Assembly: GCF_040954835.1 (NCBI RefSeq) | Contig: NC_090704.1 | Span: forward strand, 38,382,979 to 38,446,978 | Reading direction: 5' to 3' | Origin: Lepisosteus oculatus | Lineage: Eukaryota; Chordata; Actinopteri; Semionotiformes; Lepisosteidae | DNA length: 64,000 bases | Shown: piece by piece, positions 37,700 through 51,400 of the stretch | Layout of the letters: every line of letters begins with the position of its first letter | Numbering within the stretch: the first letter of the stretch is position 1 | Notes under the pieces: generated by a model | Seen by the model: only the letters and a program-made list of their open reading frames with translations | Told to the model about the DNA's origin: nothing | The model's database searches: none | Translations under genes and position numbers: made by a program

Positions 37700-37760
37700 C
37701 TCCCGTTCTCACCTGTGACGAGACCAGGGGTTTGGGTCAACATGGCGACTCACAGTTCAC
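37700..37760 (-). promoter_or_regulatory. YY1-type motif overlapping a possible minus-strand ATG and 5' splice site
   Basis: AACATGGCGACT (37739-37750) matches the YY1 consensus. On the minus strand its complement gives GTCGCCATG, a good start context. The frame MLTQTPGLVT runs into a strong donor, CACAG|GTGAGA, at 37713/37712. YY1 sites often sit at starts of CpG-type promoters. This could be the first exon of an unknown transcript, probably non-coding; no further exon is identified. Confidence 0.35.
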
Positions 37761-38529
37761 GATTTTGCGCTCAATTCAAACTTTGTTATTTTTTTCTGTA
37801 TCATCAATGAATTCATTTTGTTACCACGATTTAATAACCACTCTGAGAAACTGGGACTGCAGTTTCCCTTTAGCACCTAAAAGATTAACATGATTTAGAT
37901 GTTGCAAAGATAATAGATCAAAATACACTTCAAAATGCATTCGCATTTTTTTGGGTTGTTCAACAGGTTATTTAAATGTCTTGAAACCACTGCAATCCAC
38001 CCTCCCTACCACTATGGAGACACTCCCAAATTGAGATGGAGCACATTCTGCTCCTTGTTTACATGCAATGTGTGTGAAGGTTTTAGTTCATGCTCTCCTG
38101 TAGGCCTTTTTTAGACAACATTTTTATTGCCAGTATCTGTACACATAATGAGATAGAAAGGCTGTCTTAATTTTCATTATTGACATAATCTCAAGGTAAC
38201 ACCCTGACACATGGGATAAATAATTGATAGGTGTTATAAACCAAAGGGCACTGTGGTCTTTGAATGTTCCATTTAATATATCTTCTGCTTAAACAGGACC
38301 TGTTATATTTTAAAGCAGCTGTGCTTGTCAAAGCACTTCCTGTTCTGTGTTTTATGGTATATGCTGGGAAAACAGCAAAAATCTACGTACGCAGGAAATG
38401 TGAATTTAGTCATTACCTACAAAAATATTACCTTTTTTTTAGCTTTCTGTGTTTTGCTTGTAGATAATTTTATTGGCCATGTATAGTTTCAAACAATTTT
38501 AATAGTTTCTGTTTTGATCTCTCACCATA

Positions 38530-38890
38530 AAATTTGCAGCCTTCCTTCATCAGCTTAACAGTGAACACAACACCATGTTTTTTAAGAAATGTCTTCCTGT
38601 AAGGAGTTTTGCAGCATTTATCAAAAGTTGGTTACATAAACCCATTTTATTCACATGAGGGAGCAGATTGTCATTTCTGTTAATCCCCATTCCTTTTCCC
38701 TGCCTCATCAGACATTAATAGCAGAAATGCCACATGAATTAAAGACCAAGCCCTTCTTTCATCCTGTCTCTCACAGGCTTGAACTTCCTTTCTGTGTGTT
38801 ACAAAAGCGAGACAGGGCATTGAGTGACACACAGAGCAAAAATAATGTCAAAGGAAAACTCCTTTTGAAAGGACAAAACCCCAAAACATA
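38530..38890. other. Candidate conserved non-coding element (intergenic)
   Basis: A repeat-free 360-bp stretch of balanced composition with homeodomain-type TTAAT words, an ATTTGCAG-type word and a PAR-bZIP-like GTTACATAAA (38629-38638). It reads like vertebrate CNE sequence. This is an impression; no alignment was possible. Confidence 0.25.
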
Positions 38891-39476
38891 ACAGAAATAG
38901 ACAAGAAATTGCTTTTCACCACTTCTTCAGTTATGAGCCTTGACATTTTTAAAAGGATAGATGTGTTACATGGTAATTCACTAAGCCATTATTTGTAATT
39001 TATAATTGGTAATAATAATTCTATGCATGTATACAATACCTTTCATCCCAAAGAATTTCAAAACCTTTACATATAGGAGGGACTGAATTTAATGTACTAT
39101 TATTCTCCACTACATGGTACAATAGATCCGATAGAGAAGTGAGCAAGTATGTCCCACATTAAAATAATGGGGAAATTTAATAGGTCAGTTTGAACAAGCT
39201 CAAAGTGGAATTTAACCAGGACACTATACCCTTATGAACAGTGACATGGAATATTTAATGGCCAAGTAGCCAGGACCTTGGTTTAACATCTTAATCAAAG
39301 GACAGTGCCTCTTACAGCACAGTCACCGTTCTGAGGTATTCGTTCTGAAATCTTGAATTCTGGTTTGGAAGTTCACCTCATATCTATCTACATGGCTTAA
39401 AAAGCAATAAGCATAACATTACATTTTAAGTATAAGACAAAAAAAAAGGTAAATTTTGAGTTATATATATGCAAAG

Positions 39477-39802
39477 GCCAGCATGGTGGAGCAGTGGATA
39501 GCATTATTGCCTGGCAATGCCGGGACCCTGGGTTCAGTTCCAGACCTGGGGTGCTATCTGTGTGGAGTCTGGATGTTCCCCCCGTGTTCGCATGTGTTTC
39601 ACTGGGTTTCTTCCCACAGTCCAAAGACATACAGGTATACAGGTTAATTGGCTTGTGGGAAAACAGTCCCTGGTGTGTGTGACATGCTTAGGACTGGCAC
39701 GCTACTCAGTGTGTGTATCCTACCTTGTGCCTGTTGTTTGCCGGAATAGACTATGGCACCCCCAAAAACCTGAATTGGATGAAGTGGTTAGAAAATGGAT
39801 GG
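39477..39802 (+). mobile_element. tRNA-derived SINE, V-SINE-like, copy 3 (hlf-mmd intergenic)
   Basis: The most complete copy: head CAGCATGGTGGAGCAGTGGA with A-box-like spacing, B box CTGGGTTCAGTTCC, core CTTCCCACAGTCCAAAGACA, and 3' end CTGAATTGGATGAAGTGGTT with a short GGATGG tail. The open frames across it are by-products. Confidence 0.8.
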
Positions 39803-40131
39803 TCATACAATAAAACTAATGCTATTGGTTAATAGGTTTCCTTTTCAAAATTAGCTCCCATGAAGACGTCCTGCAACAAATTCCCATACTGTATATTTGT
39901 GAATATCAGTGATATCTGTGAATTTGTGGATCAGGAACCATATGGCAGTCTCTGGATGGTGATAACCATGAGTGCTTCACATTTAACAAAATCCTTGATC
40001 ACGCTGTAATACAAAAAATGTCTTAAATGCTAATGAATATGCTGCCAGATACTAACAGGTGTAGTCAGAAGTGTTAATTTTAATCCAGTACACTGTATGT
40101 ATTGACTGGATTAAAGTAAAATAGTTTAAAA

Positions 40132-40201
40132 CTCAATTTATAGAATTGAGTTTGACATTTTTAAAAGGCATTTGACATTTTAAAAATTTATAGAATTGAG
40201 T
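40132..40201. repeat. Local duplicated TTTATAGAATTGAG / GACATTTT units
   Basis: TTTATAGAATTGAGT occurs twice about 50 bp apart, with TTTGACATTTT also repeated between the copies. A small local duplication in intergenic DNA. Confidence 0.6.
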
Positions 40202-42364
40202 CCTGATATAAATGGTCTTGAGAATGGCAGTTTATCCATGCACAGTGTGAAACCAGTAAAGTGAGCTGAAAAGATTATTGGCTATAGGAAGCCTTAAAGT
40301 AGTACTAGCTGTTTCCATTTCAAAGGATTACACTCTTAAAAATAAAGCAAAGGAAAGGCAATTGTTCTCCAGTTCTAATGTTTCAATATGTAAAAATCAT
40401 AATCCAAAGAAACCATTTAGGGTGCAGTGGCCCAACTAATATAGTGTATTATCTTAGTGTATTATCTTCTAAATGTATCATGCTAAAGAGAGGTAAGTTG
40501 AGCAGTTATACAGCAATTTCTGAAAAATAGAAACAAGAATGTTTTAAATATCCAGGATCAATATTACATTGATTCTATTTTTAAACAGGAAATGCTCAGC
40601 ATGTTGCCTAAAAACACAATAGCAGCCATTGACTGGTCTCACACACAGATCTCACATTCTCCATTTAAAAGAACCAATGCTGTAACGGATGAAAAAACAA
40701 GTTATTTTGAGGTTATTTATGAAGCTGATGTACACTGTACATTATCACATTGTTACTCATTCTTGGGATTCATACCTCAAAAGAATATAATCAATGTAAA
40801 CTAGCATTTGAGCAAATTTCAAATGAAATTGAATCCCAGAGTATTTTAAGGGAGACACTACACCGGAATGAAAGATGTGTACACAATGCAATGTTACATG
40901 TTAATATGGAACTGAAACAAAGCAAAATGAATTCCCTATTGTTCTGTGTAGGAAGCTAAACTCAAGTTTCAATCCTATTCACAGATAATTTTCCCTCCGC
41001 CTATTTCCTACAGAAACAATAGCAGGTAAGAAAAAAAAAAGCTGTCATAAAGCATGACTTCTTACGTTTGATCAACAGTGTAGTTATCAAACTAAGATAT
41101 ACAGTAAGCCAAAACCTTCCTATAACAGAATTTTGCTGTCAAAGCTTTTTTTTTTAACCATATTTTCTTCAAAGTATTTCTGCTCCAGATGAATTAGCCA
41201 TTTTATATATCCGTTTTTAAATTTGAACCTGTCATCCACAATATTTCAGATATCATTCAAGTCTAGACACTTTAATGCCCAGGGAAGAAACTTCATCTCA
41301 TTCCATCTCTTTCACCTTAATTGCTTGTGGATTATGACATGTTCCATATTGATGATCATCAATAGAAGTGTGAAATGAGGAAGGTTACACCCGAGTCCAA
41401 GAAACATACCTACCACAATTCCAGATTTATGTTTTGCAGGACGTTTACTGCAGGAAGACAGTACCACATACCACGCCCTCAAAAACAATTTTTCCTGAAA
41501 GAAATTGATTGGGCAATGGCTACAGTACGTCCATATACACCAAAGAGTCCCAATGCAGTTCAAATGCTATTGAACATGTCTGGAAACAAGAAAAATACAC
41601 TGCAGAAACATTCACCTTTGATACACAATACACAATAAAGGGGAAATGCAGTCCCAATTTCTCAGACCAGTTATTAATATTATAATAAATATTAAAACTC
41701 AGTAACAAAATAAAGTGACAGTATCGGACAATTTTCCAAATTCAGAATTAAGCATAAATTTGTTAACTTTGCTTAAAAAGTCGCTATGTTATTGCAAACC
41801 AATGGTCTCGCCACGGGCGAGAGCCAGAGATCACAAGAATTGTGACTTAAACTCATCTGCTCACTAGTCACTGTAATGACTAATGTGATGCTATTATAGT
41901 GATTGCAGCGATGTGTGAGTGAATAAGTACCAGTTTTGCAGCAGGTATTTCAGGGTAGATATGGTACAACGTGATCTGCATTCAGAGTAAACAAGTAGTT
42001 TTTGTCGGCAAAACTGTCTCAAGGTCGTGAGCAATATTTCTATTGAATTAAAAGATGGATTAACAAGCCTGCTTGTTCACAATGTAATAGGGCTTTTTCA
42101 TGACACTGGAAGTTTTGTTGCCTCATTCTGAATCACAGACAATCACAGCAATATGGAGCTGCGCATACCTGGAAATTTCATTTATTTTGTGATGTAAATT
42201 GGAGATTTTACATGTTACTGTGTACATGTGACATTGTGGCTTGAAATGCACTCATCAATGCTGATTTGTTTTAACCCCCCCAAAAATAGCATTCCCCTTT
42301 TAAGTACACCAACAACATTAGCAAATCTACTGACAAAATCTATTGCATTGTGCAATGCAAAAGG

Positions 42365-45269
42365 CTGACAAACTTAATTTTTATTTTTTTATTAATTCAC
42401 ACACACATTAGAAATTGAACAAAAGAAACTTTTGACATAAACTGGTACCGTGCATGGTGTTCTAGATACACAGCACTGGTGTTCACAGAAGAGTTTCAAA
42501 GACAAAACATTATGCAGTATTAAAAAAACAGGTAAAGGTACAGTATGTGCCACAGATGAAATATTCAACGTATTAGTTAAGAGATCAGTTAATCCCAGAA
42601 TAACCACAATTAATGGACAAGGAAGGCTGAATCAACCTCTGATATCACTGCAAGACTAGGGCAAAATTATACTAAACACTTTCACTAGAGACAAAAAAAA
42701 ACTGTCTAGCAAATTAATACATTTACTATAATATTACTCATTCTGAATTGGTACAGTACAGTGGTTTCCCTCTTTTGACCTTTCCCCCATAAGAAAAAAA
42801 GTTTAATACAGAAAATATAATGAAGCAGTACATAAAATGGGTTTTCATGTTAATATTATGTAAGGTGAATTATCATGTACAAATGGTTTCAAAGCAGGCA
42901 TTGAATGATGTCCATAATATTGCAGAAAAATTGGCAAATACTCCTCTTCTGACGTGAGAAACGCATAAAATTCACTAAATGTGCATGCACGATTTCAGTC
43001 ATATGCAATGTGACATACATTTCTTAGATCACACAAGAGGATTTGGTTTAAAAAATCTCTTAACTGCTGGCATGTAGAGTATGGCAAGTTGCATCATTCA
43101 CACAAAGCCCAAGTGTACATTATTTTTGAAATTTCATCAGCCATCATAAATGAACACATGGGATGTGAGGGTTTTTACAACAGTTTCAAAGGCAACCAAA
43201 TGAACAGATTCCCCTTAGCTGCACAGCTTATGCACCATTGTGATTTTTGTGCAAAGTGCTATTTTTTAATGCGATAACTTCCATTTGAAGGTGTTTTTTT
43301 CAGGTATAACTGTGGCCAGCTGGCACCCATAACATCTGCATTACAGAATGGCTTTGAATTGAGTCATCACTTCCTCATTATCTCTTCCCCTTAGAAATCT
43401 ATTTGATCAGCAGAACTCTAGTGCACAACACTTTGAAGACCACATGAAAGAGTTTTAGTTTTAGCCGGGATCAATGGACACTATTTCTTCATTAGACACA
43501 ATTATCCATTAATTTCAGAATCAGTACTCAGAAGTGCACTCAGGGCAGATTCTGTCCAAAGAGTACCACTACGTTCATAATATTAGCATGCTATAGACAA
43601 GCTGGTTCAAAGATCTGTGCAATTCGAAATTAAGTTAGCAAAATCCTGATAAAGGGGGTATTACAGTGAGTGGCAGAGTGAATTTCCCAAAATAAAGGCA
43701 CAAGCCATCTGTAACCTCTGCAATTCTTCACCTGTGTAACCAACTGAGTATTTGACTTGCACATTCTCCTGTGAAAAACACAGGAGCTGTTTTCTAATGC
43801 TGTACAGATGCAAATTTTTCATTTTCAGTGGTTAAATTCAGATGACTAAACAAGACAATGGGTTTTAATATCATAGATGTATAATACAGGGACCCGCATT
43901 ATAGATCCCTTTTCAGAGTCATTTTCTTCACGATTTCAGTCAACATTAATTGTTCAGTGTTTCAAATATTGCAATACCTTATTAACTCATTAGGAAGTAA
44001 CAGTGTTAATCAGAGTTCATCTTTAGTTATACTGAAGTAGATATAGCTTGAAGCAGAGATGAACATTTGAACAATACATAACTGCTGATAAATGGAATTG
44101 CATTATCATTTTCAAATACCATAGTTCCTTTACATGGATTTCATGATTCTTAACTGCACCTGAATTCTCAACACTAAAATAAATATGACAGTGAATTTAA
44201 GTAATTGTTTGCAGACCTGAATGAAAATGATACCGATTCAGTTTTCAAGGCTCATGTTTTGATTTAAGGTTCAGGTTCATTTTCTTGGGTTTTAGATGTC
44301 CGGCTATTTCCATAATGCAAACAAATGAAATTTCTATTTCAAATAACATGATAAGGCTCAATAAATACAAGCTGGCAACAGTTAAGAGAAGAGCCTCTCA
44401 GAAATATGAACCTATGAAACTCTTCCACTTTTTTTCCCAAAGAATACTGATTAGACTACAAGATTTGCAGTTGTTCAGTTTTGTGACTCACTTGAACTTT
44501 ACGGAATCACATCCCAAAAATGCCATTTGAATATTAAGTTAATCAAAAACTTGGTCTACCGATTGAACACATTCAATTTTGAATATTTAAATAAAAAAAT
44601 GGAAGAATGTTGTTTTATCCAGGGAAATATCTGGATCAATACTGGTAATGTACAATAATAATTTACTTTGTTAAAATACAGATAAAAATTGGTTCCAAAA
44701 TGTGAGCAAAAATGTAAAAGATCTAACAGAATTACTACAACTGAGGTATGAAACTATTTGTACAATATATGGAATGTATCCCACTCCTTATTTGGCTACA
44801 TTTTTTCATAAAAGATTGAGGTCAGTCATTCAGCATTTTCTTGAATAATGTTTTCCTTTTAAGTTAAACCTCTCTTGAGGGGAACAAAGTTGTACGTTTT
44901 CATTTTAAGGAATGCAAACAAACTTTTTTTTCAACCAAAAAACACAGAATAATACCAATGGTCATCTAATTTGACTTTTACCTCCTTACACTTCAGACTG
45001 AAGTTGTACTAAAAAAGAATGAAAAGTTATTGAAGCTTGAGCTGTTGTAAGTCATCCCAGAAACAGCTCATGCACTGTAATCTTGTGGTTATAAAACAGT
45101 AAACAACACACTGTTATGTTCGTAAACGTTTGGCTGTTGGTTTTGCCTCTTGGGCGTTAAAAAACATTTCCAAGTCTCATTTTGTTATGTGCAAGAACAC
45201 TGGAACCTTTTTGAAATACAAAAAAATGTTCAGAGAAGTCTAGTGCAATGCCAGTGTGGGTCTTGTTTT
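42365..45269 (-). other. mmd: mmd 3' UTR (predicted)
   Basis: About 2.9 kb of AT-rich sequence after the stop holds no other gene. On the minus strand two overlapping AATAAA signals occur at 42393-42388 and 42385-42380, the first canonical ones I find downstream of the stop, followed by a T/G-rich run. The hlf and mmd 3' ends would then be about 8.9 kb apart. The end point is inferred. Confidence 0.5.
42380..42393 (-). terminator. mmd: mmd tandem polyadenylation signals
   Basis: Two minus-strand AATAAA hexamers lie 8 bp apart in an A/T-rich run. They are the first canonical signals in the sense direction after the mmd stop codon. Confidence 0.5.
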
Positions 45270-45473
45270 TCATACATCTCTGATAAGCTCAGTGACAGGA
45301 CTTCTGTACAGGTATTTCCAAATGGCGTAGTAATGTACCGCCGCAGCCAGGGCAACAAAGATGTGCCAGATAGCATGGGCAAAAGGAATAATGCCGTCAC
45401 TCTTGAAAAAGATCACACCAAGACAGTAGATAAGCCCTCCCCACGCTAATTCATGCAGTCCCTCGGTGTTATT
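45270..45473 (-). CDS. mmd: mmd coding exon 7 and stop
   Basis: The acceptor is TTTTTATCAG before 45473 and the TGA stop is at 45272-45270. Encodes residues 173-239: [20 protein letters not shown], then [18 protein letters not shown] with the motif-C histidines H205 and H209, then [13 protein letters not shown] and a divergent tail VTELIRDV. Trp183 replaces the Cys found in human MMD (ELACGG). A plus-strand frame across the same place is a shadow. Confidence 0.95.
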   Translation of the reverse strand, partial: NNTEGLHELAWGGLIYCLGVIFFKSDGIIPFAHAIWHIFVALAAAVHYYAIWKYLYRSPVTELIRDV

Positions 45474-48400
45474 CTGATAAAAAGAAAAGGGGGAAAAAAG
45501 ACAAAGTTTATATTCTCACACATAATTGAGAAAACTTTTTTATGTGAAAAAACATTGCAAACAAAGTACATGAAATACTATGCTCATTTCCTCTGTTTTC
45601 TTTACAGTATTTAAAGTTTTAAAAATAACACAGGTAAGGGATTAGGTAAAAAGGGGATTCTGTACTAGGTCTGAAAGGCTTATCTAATCAATCGTGAAGA
45701 AGATTTTAAATCAATATTTTTCTTTTTTACAAGAAACCAATCTTCTATCATTTTTGACAACAGAAAGGCTTAGCTCTAGGAGCCAGTGATTCACCCACTA
45801 TCTTTGTTAATGCTCTTCAGAGTTTTTTTATAGTACAACAAAACTGAAAAATGTTTAGAAATGATATGCTAAATGTTTGAGTTTGGACCTATGATTTGTT
45901 TTCTCTAAACAGAGTCAACTTAATCATTTTAAAAGAAAATATATTATGACATGCAAGTGGTTTCTGAACTGGCTCAAGGTCATGAAAGTTGACAGCATTA
46001 AACTGTCATATCTTTGTAATAATGGAATACAATTAAATGAATTAGAAAGCCAAATATAAGGGAGACAACATTAATAATAACCCTGTATTTGTGCATAGAT
46101 GCTTGTATTGTAGTGTTGCAAAACACAGAGAAAATTAACACTATCCTCATAATGACTAATTATCACAGTATTTAAATAAGTGATGTTCTTTGTAAAAAAG
46201 TTTTTTAAAAGTTAAGTTTTAGTAAAAGTAATTTTAGAAGTGAGGAACTGGCAAGAAACATTTATGTGTTACTAATGCAGGTTTAGAAAGAATCGGCCAT
46301 TTAGCGTGTGATGATTGCCTGCCAGTGTTTCTGACAGTACATGATTTTTCTAAAGACTTCTTTGAAAAGCAGATCAGTACCACTCTTTTTACTGAACTTT
46401 CATTTTGGAATGAAATAATAAGGCAAAAAAACATACTGCATCGCCTTCTTTTATATTACTTAGGATCTTCCAGTACAGTAAGACTTCAACTCATCCCTTA
46501 AACCATTTGAAATAAGTGACCAAGAATGCAACACAGAAGAAGTCTTCTCTCAGACATTACACAAACTGCTGAAACAAAGTAGATTTTGTTTAGGACTTTT
46601 TAATTCTGAGAAGGCATTCTATCACAAGAAAGCTCAGTATGTCTATCTGAGTTTATTTCTGTACCTTTTCCTTTTATTTGTTGACTAAGCTTTTAAATAA
46701 AGTGCTGAAATGTTGCTCAAGCCTAGAGTCTAAAGCTGCAGATATATTCAGATGTCATAATTCGGTTCAGGCTGATGTTATTTCCAGTTACAGTTTCCTC
46801 TTACAATGTGCTGCCAGTCACAGCACTGGCTCCGGATTGCACACTAAATGAAATAGCAGATGAGTAAAGCTGGAATTGGAATTTTGCACTGTCAGCAATC
46901 GGACAGAATTACTTTTAAAAGACAATGGAACTTTTTACTCATTTTCAATATAATGGGCTGCCAAAAAACACGAATAACAGAATATTATTTTAGGAACAAT
47001 TCATTACGTATCAACATAATGCAGTGATTTGGTAAAAAGTGCTATCATTTTTTTACCTCATTTGTAATGACAGAGAAAGCTATTGAGAATTTGAGAAGAA
47101 AAATCAAATGCATACAGTACCATTGATGTCACAACCAATGCAGGAAAAAAACCCATTGTTAGATAGAAGATGAGCTCAACAACTTTATACCTATAAAGAA
47201 AAGCACACTTTAAATATTTGAGCTGATTTGATCAATTAACAAAAACATTTTCCAAAAAGACATGAAGAGCTGGGTTGTAGTTAGTTATCCATTTAAATGG
47301 CCTGGCTCTTTCTAGCAAGGAGCTTTTGAACAGACCTTAATCATGCATCCTGGTTTAAGTAGAATCATTTTATGGAATGATGTGGAATCATTTTTTATAT
47401 CCTGGCAAGGACATTGTTGAACACTCAAGCTGTTCTCTTTCAGAACGGGATTTAAAAGGAAGCAAATCAGTTACTGTATATCGACAGCTACCTTGAACTG
47501 TACAAAGTTAATCCAGTGGTTTACTGACACAGAGAGGGCTGGAATACACTACAGTATATGCGTTGCAGAGTAATGGACTATGGGGGATTATAAGTATAAT
47601 AAAGACAATCCTTAACATTGGTTTGCATGTGTAAAATAAAGCATTAAGAGACAAGCTAAAGACTGCACACAGCAACAAAGTCTTTAGGGCAGGGGATTTT
47701 AACCTTTTTTGGCTAGGACCCAGATTACACTTGTGAACCCATGATTCAGTTTTGAATTAACTTCCTTTTAATTAAAGTTGTCTAGAAATGAAGTATATTA
47801 TTGTTACTAAAATACAACTACTGCTTAGGAAATTGGGTAATTATAATATTAAAATACAATTAACAATTAGTTTATTTAGTTACACAATAGTTTTGCAAAA
47901 GCACAAACTAGAAAACAAAATGAAAACAGTTATCAATATATTAATGTGCACAGGCTTTAAATGTTGTTCAAAGTGTGGTGGTGTGTTTGAAAGGCTGCAT
48001 GTGAAGTCATGCCGTGGTTGCAAAACTTAGCCTGGTTCATTTCAAAGTTTAATTTTTATGATGGCAAGTGCTGAAAAACATGCTTCATACAAGTAGGTTG
48101 TAGAGAAGGGCAGTAAAACCTTCAAAGTCTCATTTTCCAGAATAGCCCCCCCCCCCCCCCACTTTGATCCAGAAAGCACTTAGTGATTCTGCTTGGTTTT
48201 AAAATTGTAGAGCAATGCCTCTGTTTTTAATATCTCAATAAGCTGAGCTTGAAAGCCAGCAATGCTTGAAACGTTATTAGTCAAATCTTTGATGTCACTG
48301 TCAAACGGGCTGTGCGCTCAGCTGTATTTAGTCACATCCTCCAGGATTTAGCAGTCCCCCGAGGAATATCTGTTAATCTCGCATGTGTTTCACCCAGGAA

Positions 48401-51400
48401 TGCTTGCTTACCAAGAGTTATACTTGATGTTTTGAATTAATTTATTGATCATTGTCCTTTATACGAATTAATTAGGGAGTGTGACATTTTTCTTAATGAA
48501 GATAGCAATTTAATGAAGATGTTAATCTGGTCCCTAAACAATTCTTTGTTAAAGAAAGTTACAAAACATTTTTGTGTCTTAGGTGTTTTCATTAATAATA
48601 ATTTTTAAATCATTCAATGCTAAGCTGTAATAACACTTTTTTTTTCTGTGGTGCTAGGATTTCTAAAAAATTAAATTATGTACAAGGAAACATCAATTTA
48701 TCAAAGAGGATCACAGTGACGCATTTTTGGGTCATTCCCCATAGGCTATGAACCCCTGCCCTAAGTAAATTCTCTTACGGTATCCTATAATTGCAACTTT
48801 CTAAACTCTTTTTAAGTTCTTAATCTATTAGCATTTAGGAACACTTTTATGGTTAAGGTCTAACATGAGTCATTTCATGAGTCTGTAACATCACTATTGG
48901 GTTAGTTTCATATTCAAGGGTGATGGGATTTACCCAGGCACCAATTCCTTCAGAAGCTGTCCCCAGAAATCTGAGATTACACAGGCAAAACAAAAGCTTT
49001 CACTGCTCTGAAACAGTCTGTACTGGTTCCACCCCAGGTCAGATAACATGCAGAAACCACTGGACTTTTCAAAGTTGTATTACATATACACCAACATTCA
49101 AGAAGTTGAAGAATGTAAAACTATAGTGTTATTGTACCATACAGAAATGGCTAAGCAAATACCTTAAAACCAAGGTTTACATTGGTATAATAAACATTAT
49201 GCAACATACTTAAAAAGTGATAAACATTGTAATATTTTTGTTCAAAACTAATTAGTTTCCAGTCATCGTTTACAATTATTTCCTAGAATCAGTATCATTT
49301 TTACTGACTTGTATATACTCCTTTTGTGGATTTCAGAGATACTTGCCTTAACCTACTTATAGAAAAAAAGAATAAAAAGAGATGGACATGAGATGCATGT
49401 AATGTGGAGTTTCTATTTCATGCATCTGAGTGCATTTATACTTACTTTTAATCTTACAGTACAATAATATGGGTGGACTTACTTTTCATGGTAATTAAAC
49501 ACATATATGGTTCCTGCTGCTGCCATGAACCAGATAAACCAGCGCATGTGCGATGCTAAGGGTCCAAGCTCACGGAGATTCAACCTGAAAAAATAAATCA
49601 CACATCTACTATAAGTACATGTGTCTGTGTGTGCAGTAGGCATCCTAATGCAGTTAAATGAATCAGCTATAAAGAGAAAAAAATCAACAGGATACTTAAA
49701 ACCAACTGGCTTCACTCGAGAGCCAAAGTGTTTAAAGCATGTGACAGACGTGTCACAACTACACGCATGAGAAAATGTTCTTCCCCCAGTTCTGAGTGCC
49801 TGGTGTGATGTTTTGTATCTATCCATTTTCTAACCACTTCATCCAATTCAGTGTAGTGAGAGAGCTGGAGTCTTCCCTGGCAAGCAACAGGCACAAGGCA
49901 GGATACACCCTGGGAAGGAAGCCAGTCCACTGCAGGGCAGACTCAGAGACATACACACCTAGGGCCAATTTTCCCAGAAACCAGTTACCCTGCAAGTATG
50001 TTTTTAGACTATGGGAGGAAACCGAAGCACCCAGAGGAAGCACATGCGAACAGGAGAGAACATCCAAAATCCACGTGGGTCCAGAACTGAACCCAGAGCC
50101 CCAGTGCTGCAAGGCAGCAATGCTAACCACAGTGCCACTGTGCTGTCATTAGTATCATATTTATGGTATTATATTTTAATGTAGTACAAAGGATATTAAG
50201 GATATCTACAGAATGTGGATTGCAGTATAGCCACTGAGCATTGTGATCACCTCTCAAGAGAATAAAAAAGTAGATAAGTGAAGCTGCTGGTACAGTAGGC
50301 TGCATTCACTAAACTTAAACCATTGTTTTAGTGAGAGTACAAGTATACAGTATAGTAATTAAATCACAAGCGCACAGGTGAGTGTCAATAAGCATTAAGA
50401 TCAGTGTTGTGTACAGGTCTGGCCATCTATTGCTAGCTTTTATCCCCTCCCCACCAATGAAAGCAGTATTGCAATATGACCAATTTTACACACCTTCTGT
50501 TGTGCTTTGGGCCTTCTGATTGACAGAAATGTACAAGATAAACGAAATTTGAAGACTGCCTTAAATTTAGAAAAGGGCCTGTATTTGTGGAAAGTATTTC
50601 CCTTTTGTGGTTTGTATTTTGATTAATTAATGCGGTACAGAGAGAAAGGCTTCCTCTGGTTAAACATCATTGCAGAGAGCAGTTTTGTTCTAAATAAGGT
50701 CTCTTATTGCCTTTATTTGTCCAATACTGAAAGAGTTGCATTTGGATGTGGTTAGGATCCAGAGAGACCTGGTGACTAAGTCTTGGTTCTGTAAAAGGAT
50801 AAGCTTAGGTACTCACTTATTGTTCATTATTTATAAAGATGATGAGTTTATGAAGTTGTCATGCAACCACACTAAAGCTTTTAATGATTGACTACAGGAA
50901 GAAGCTCTTTTATGAATTGTCTTGTTAGTCAAGCTGGTGTTGGGACCAGATTTCCACACTGATTACATTACAGGATAAGTGAGTAAGACTGAAATGTAAA
51001 GGTATCTTAAAGAAAAATGACCATGGGATTCTAACCAGTTTTACATGTTAAATACTTTTTAAATTTGTATACCTCTGTTCACTTCGGATTCCTGACTCAA
51101 GGCGTACATTCACACTTGCATATCTAGAATATATACACACAGCAGTTTGAAATAAGTAAATTTAGCTCACCACGGTGTATAGGAGGCAGCAATGAAGAAA
51201 TAGATCACCATTCTATCACACATGTGGAAACAGTGCTCCACGGCCCTGCAGCAAGAAAAACAATCATTAAATCAGTTCCTATTTCAACAAGGAAAGGCTT
51301 TTGTTCTGTCAAGCAGCTGAGCAGATGGGCAACGTCTTTGTGTTTTCCCCCCACGTTGTTGCACCAAGAAGGTTCCAAGAGGTCCCTCACCTCATGTGGC

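Larger units (their letters stand above)
33516..42364. other. Intergenic region between convergent hlf and mmd
   Basis: No protein-coding exon recognised. Contains a repeat unit at 35.5 kb, the CTCF-like motif at 36.96 kb, the YY1/donor patch at 37.7 kb, a CNE-like stretch at 38.5-38.9 kb, the SINE at 39.5 kb, and a small CpG patch with a perfect 7-bp stem (TCTCGCC/GGCGAGA, 41806-41822). Confidence 0.6.

Noticed and set aside
42345..42362. TTGCATTGTGCAATGCAA, C/EBP-like near-palindrome next to the mmd polyadenylation site
   Set aside because: A good bZIP-like word, but its place downstream of the 3' end and lack of other support make it unconvincing.
45150..45449. A 99-codon plus-strand frame
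   Set aside because: Shadow of mmd exon 7, which is on the opposite strand and matches the PAQR family.
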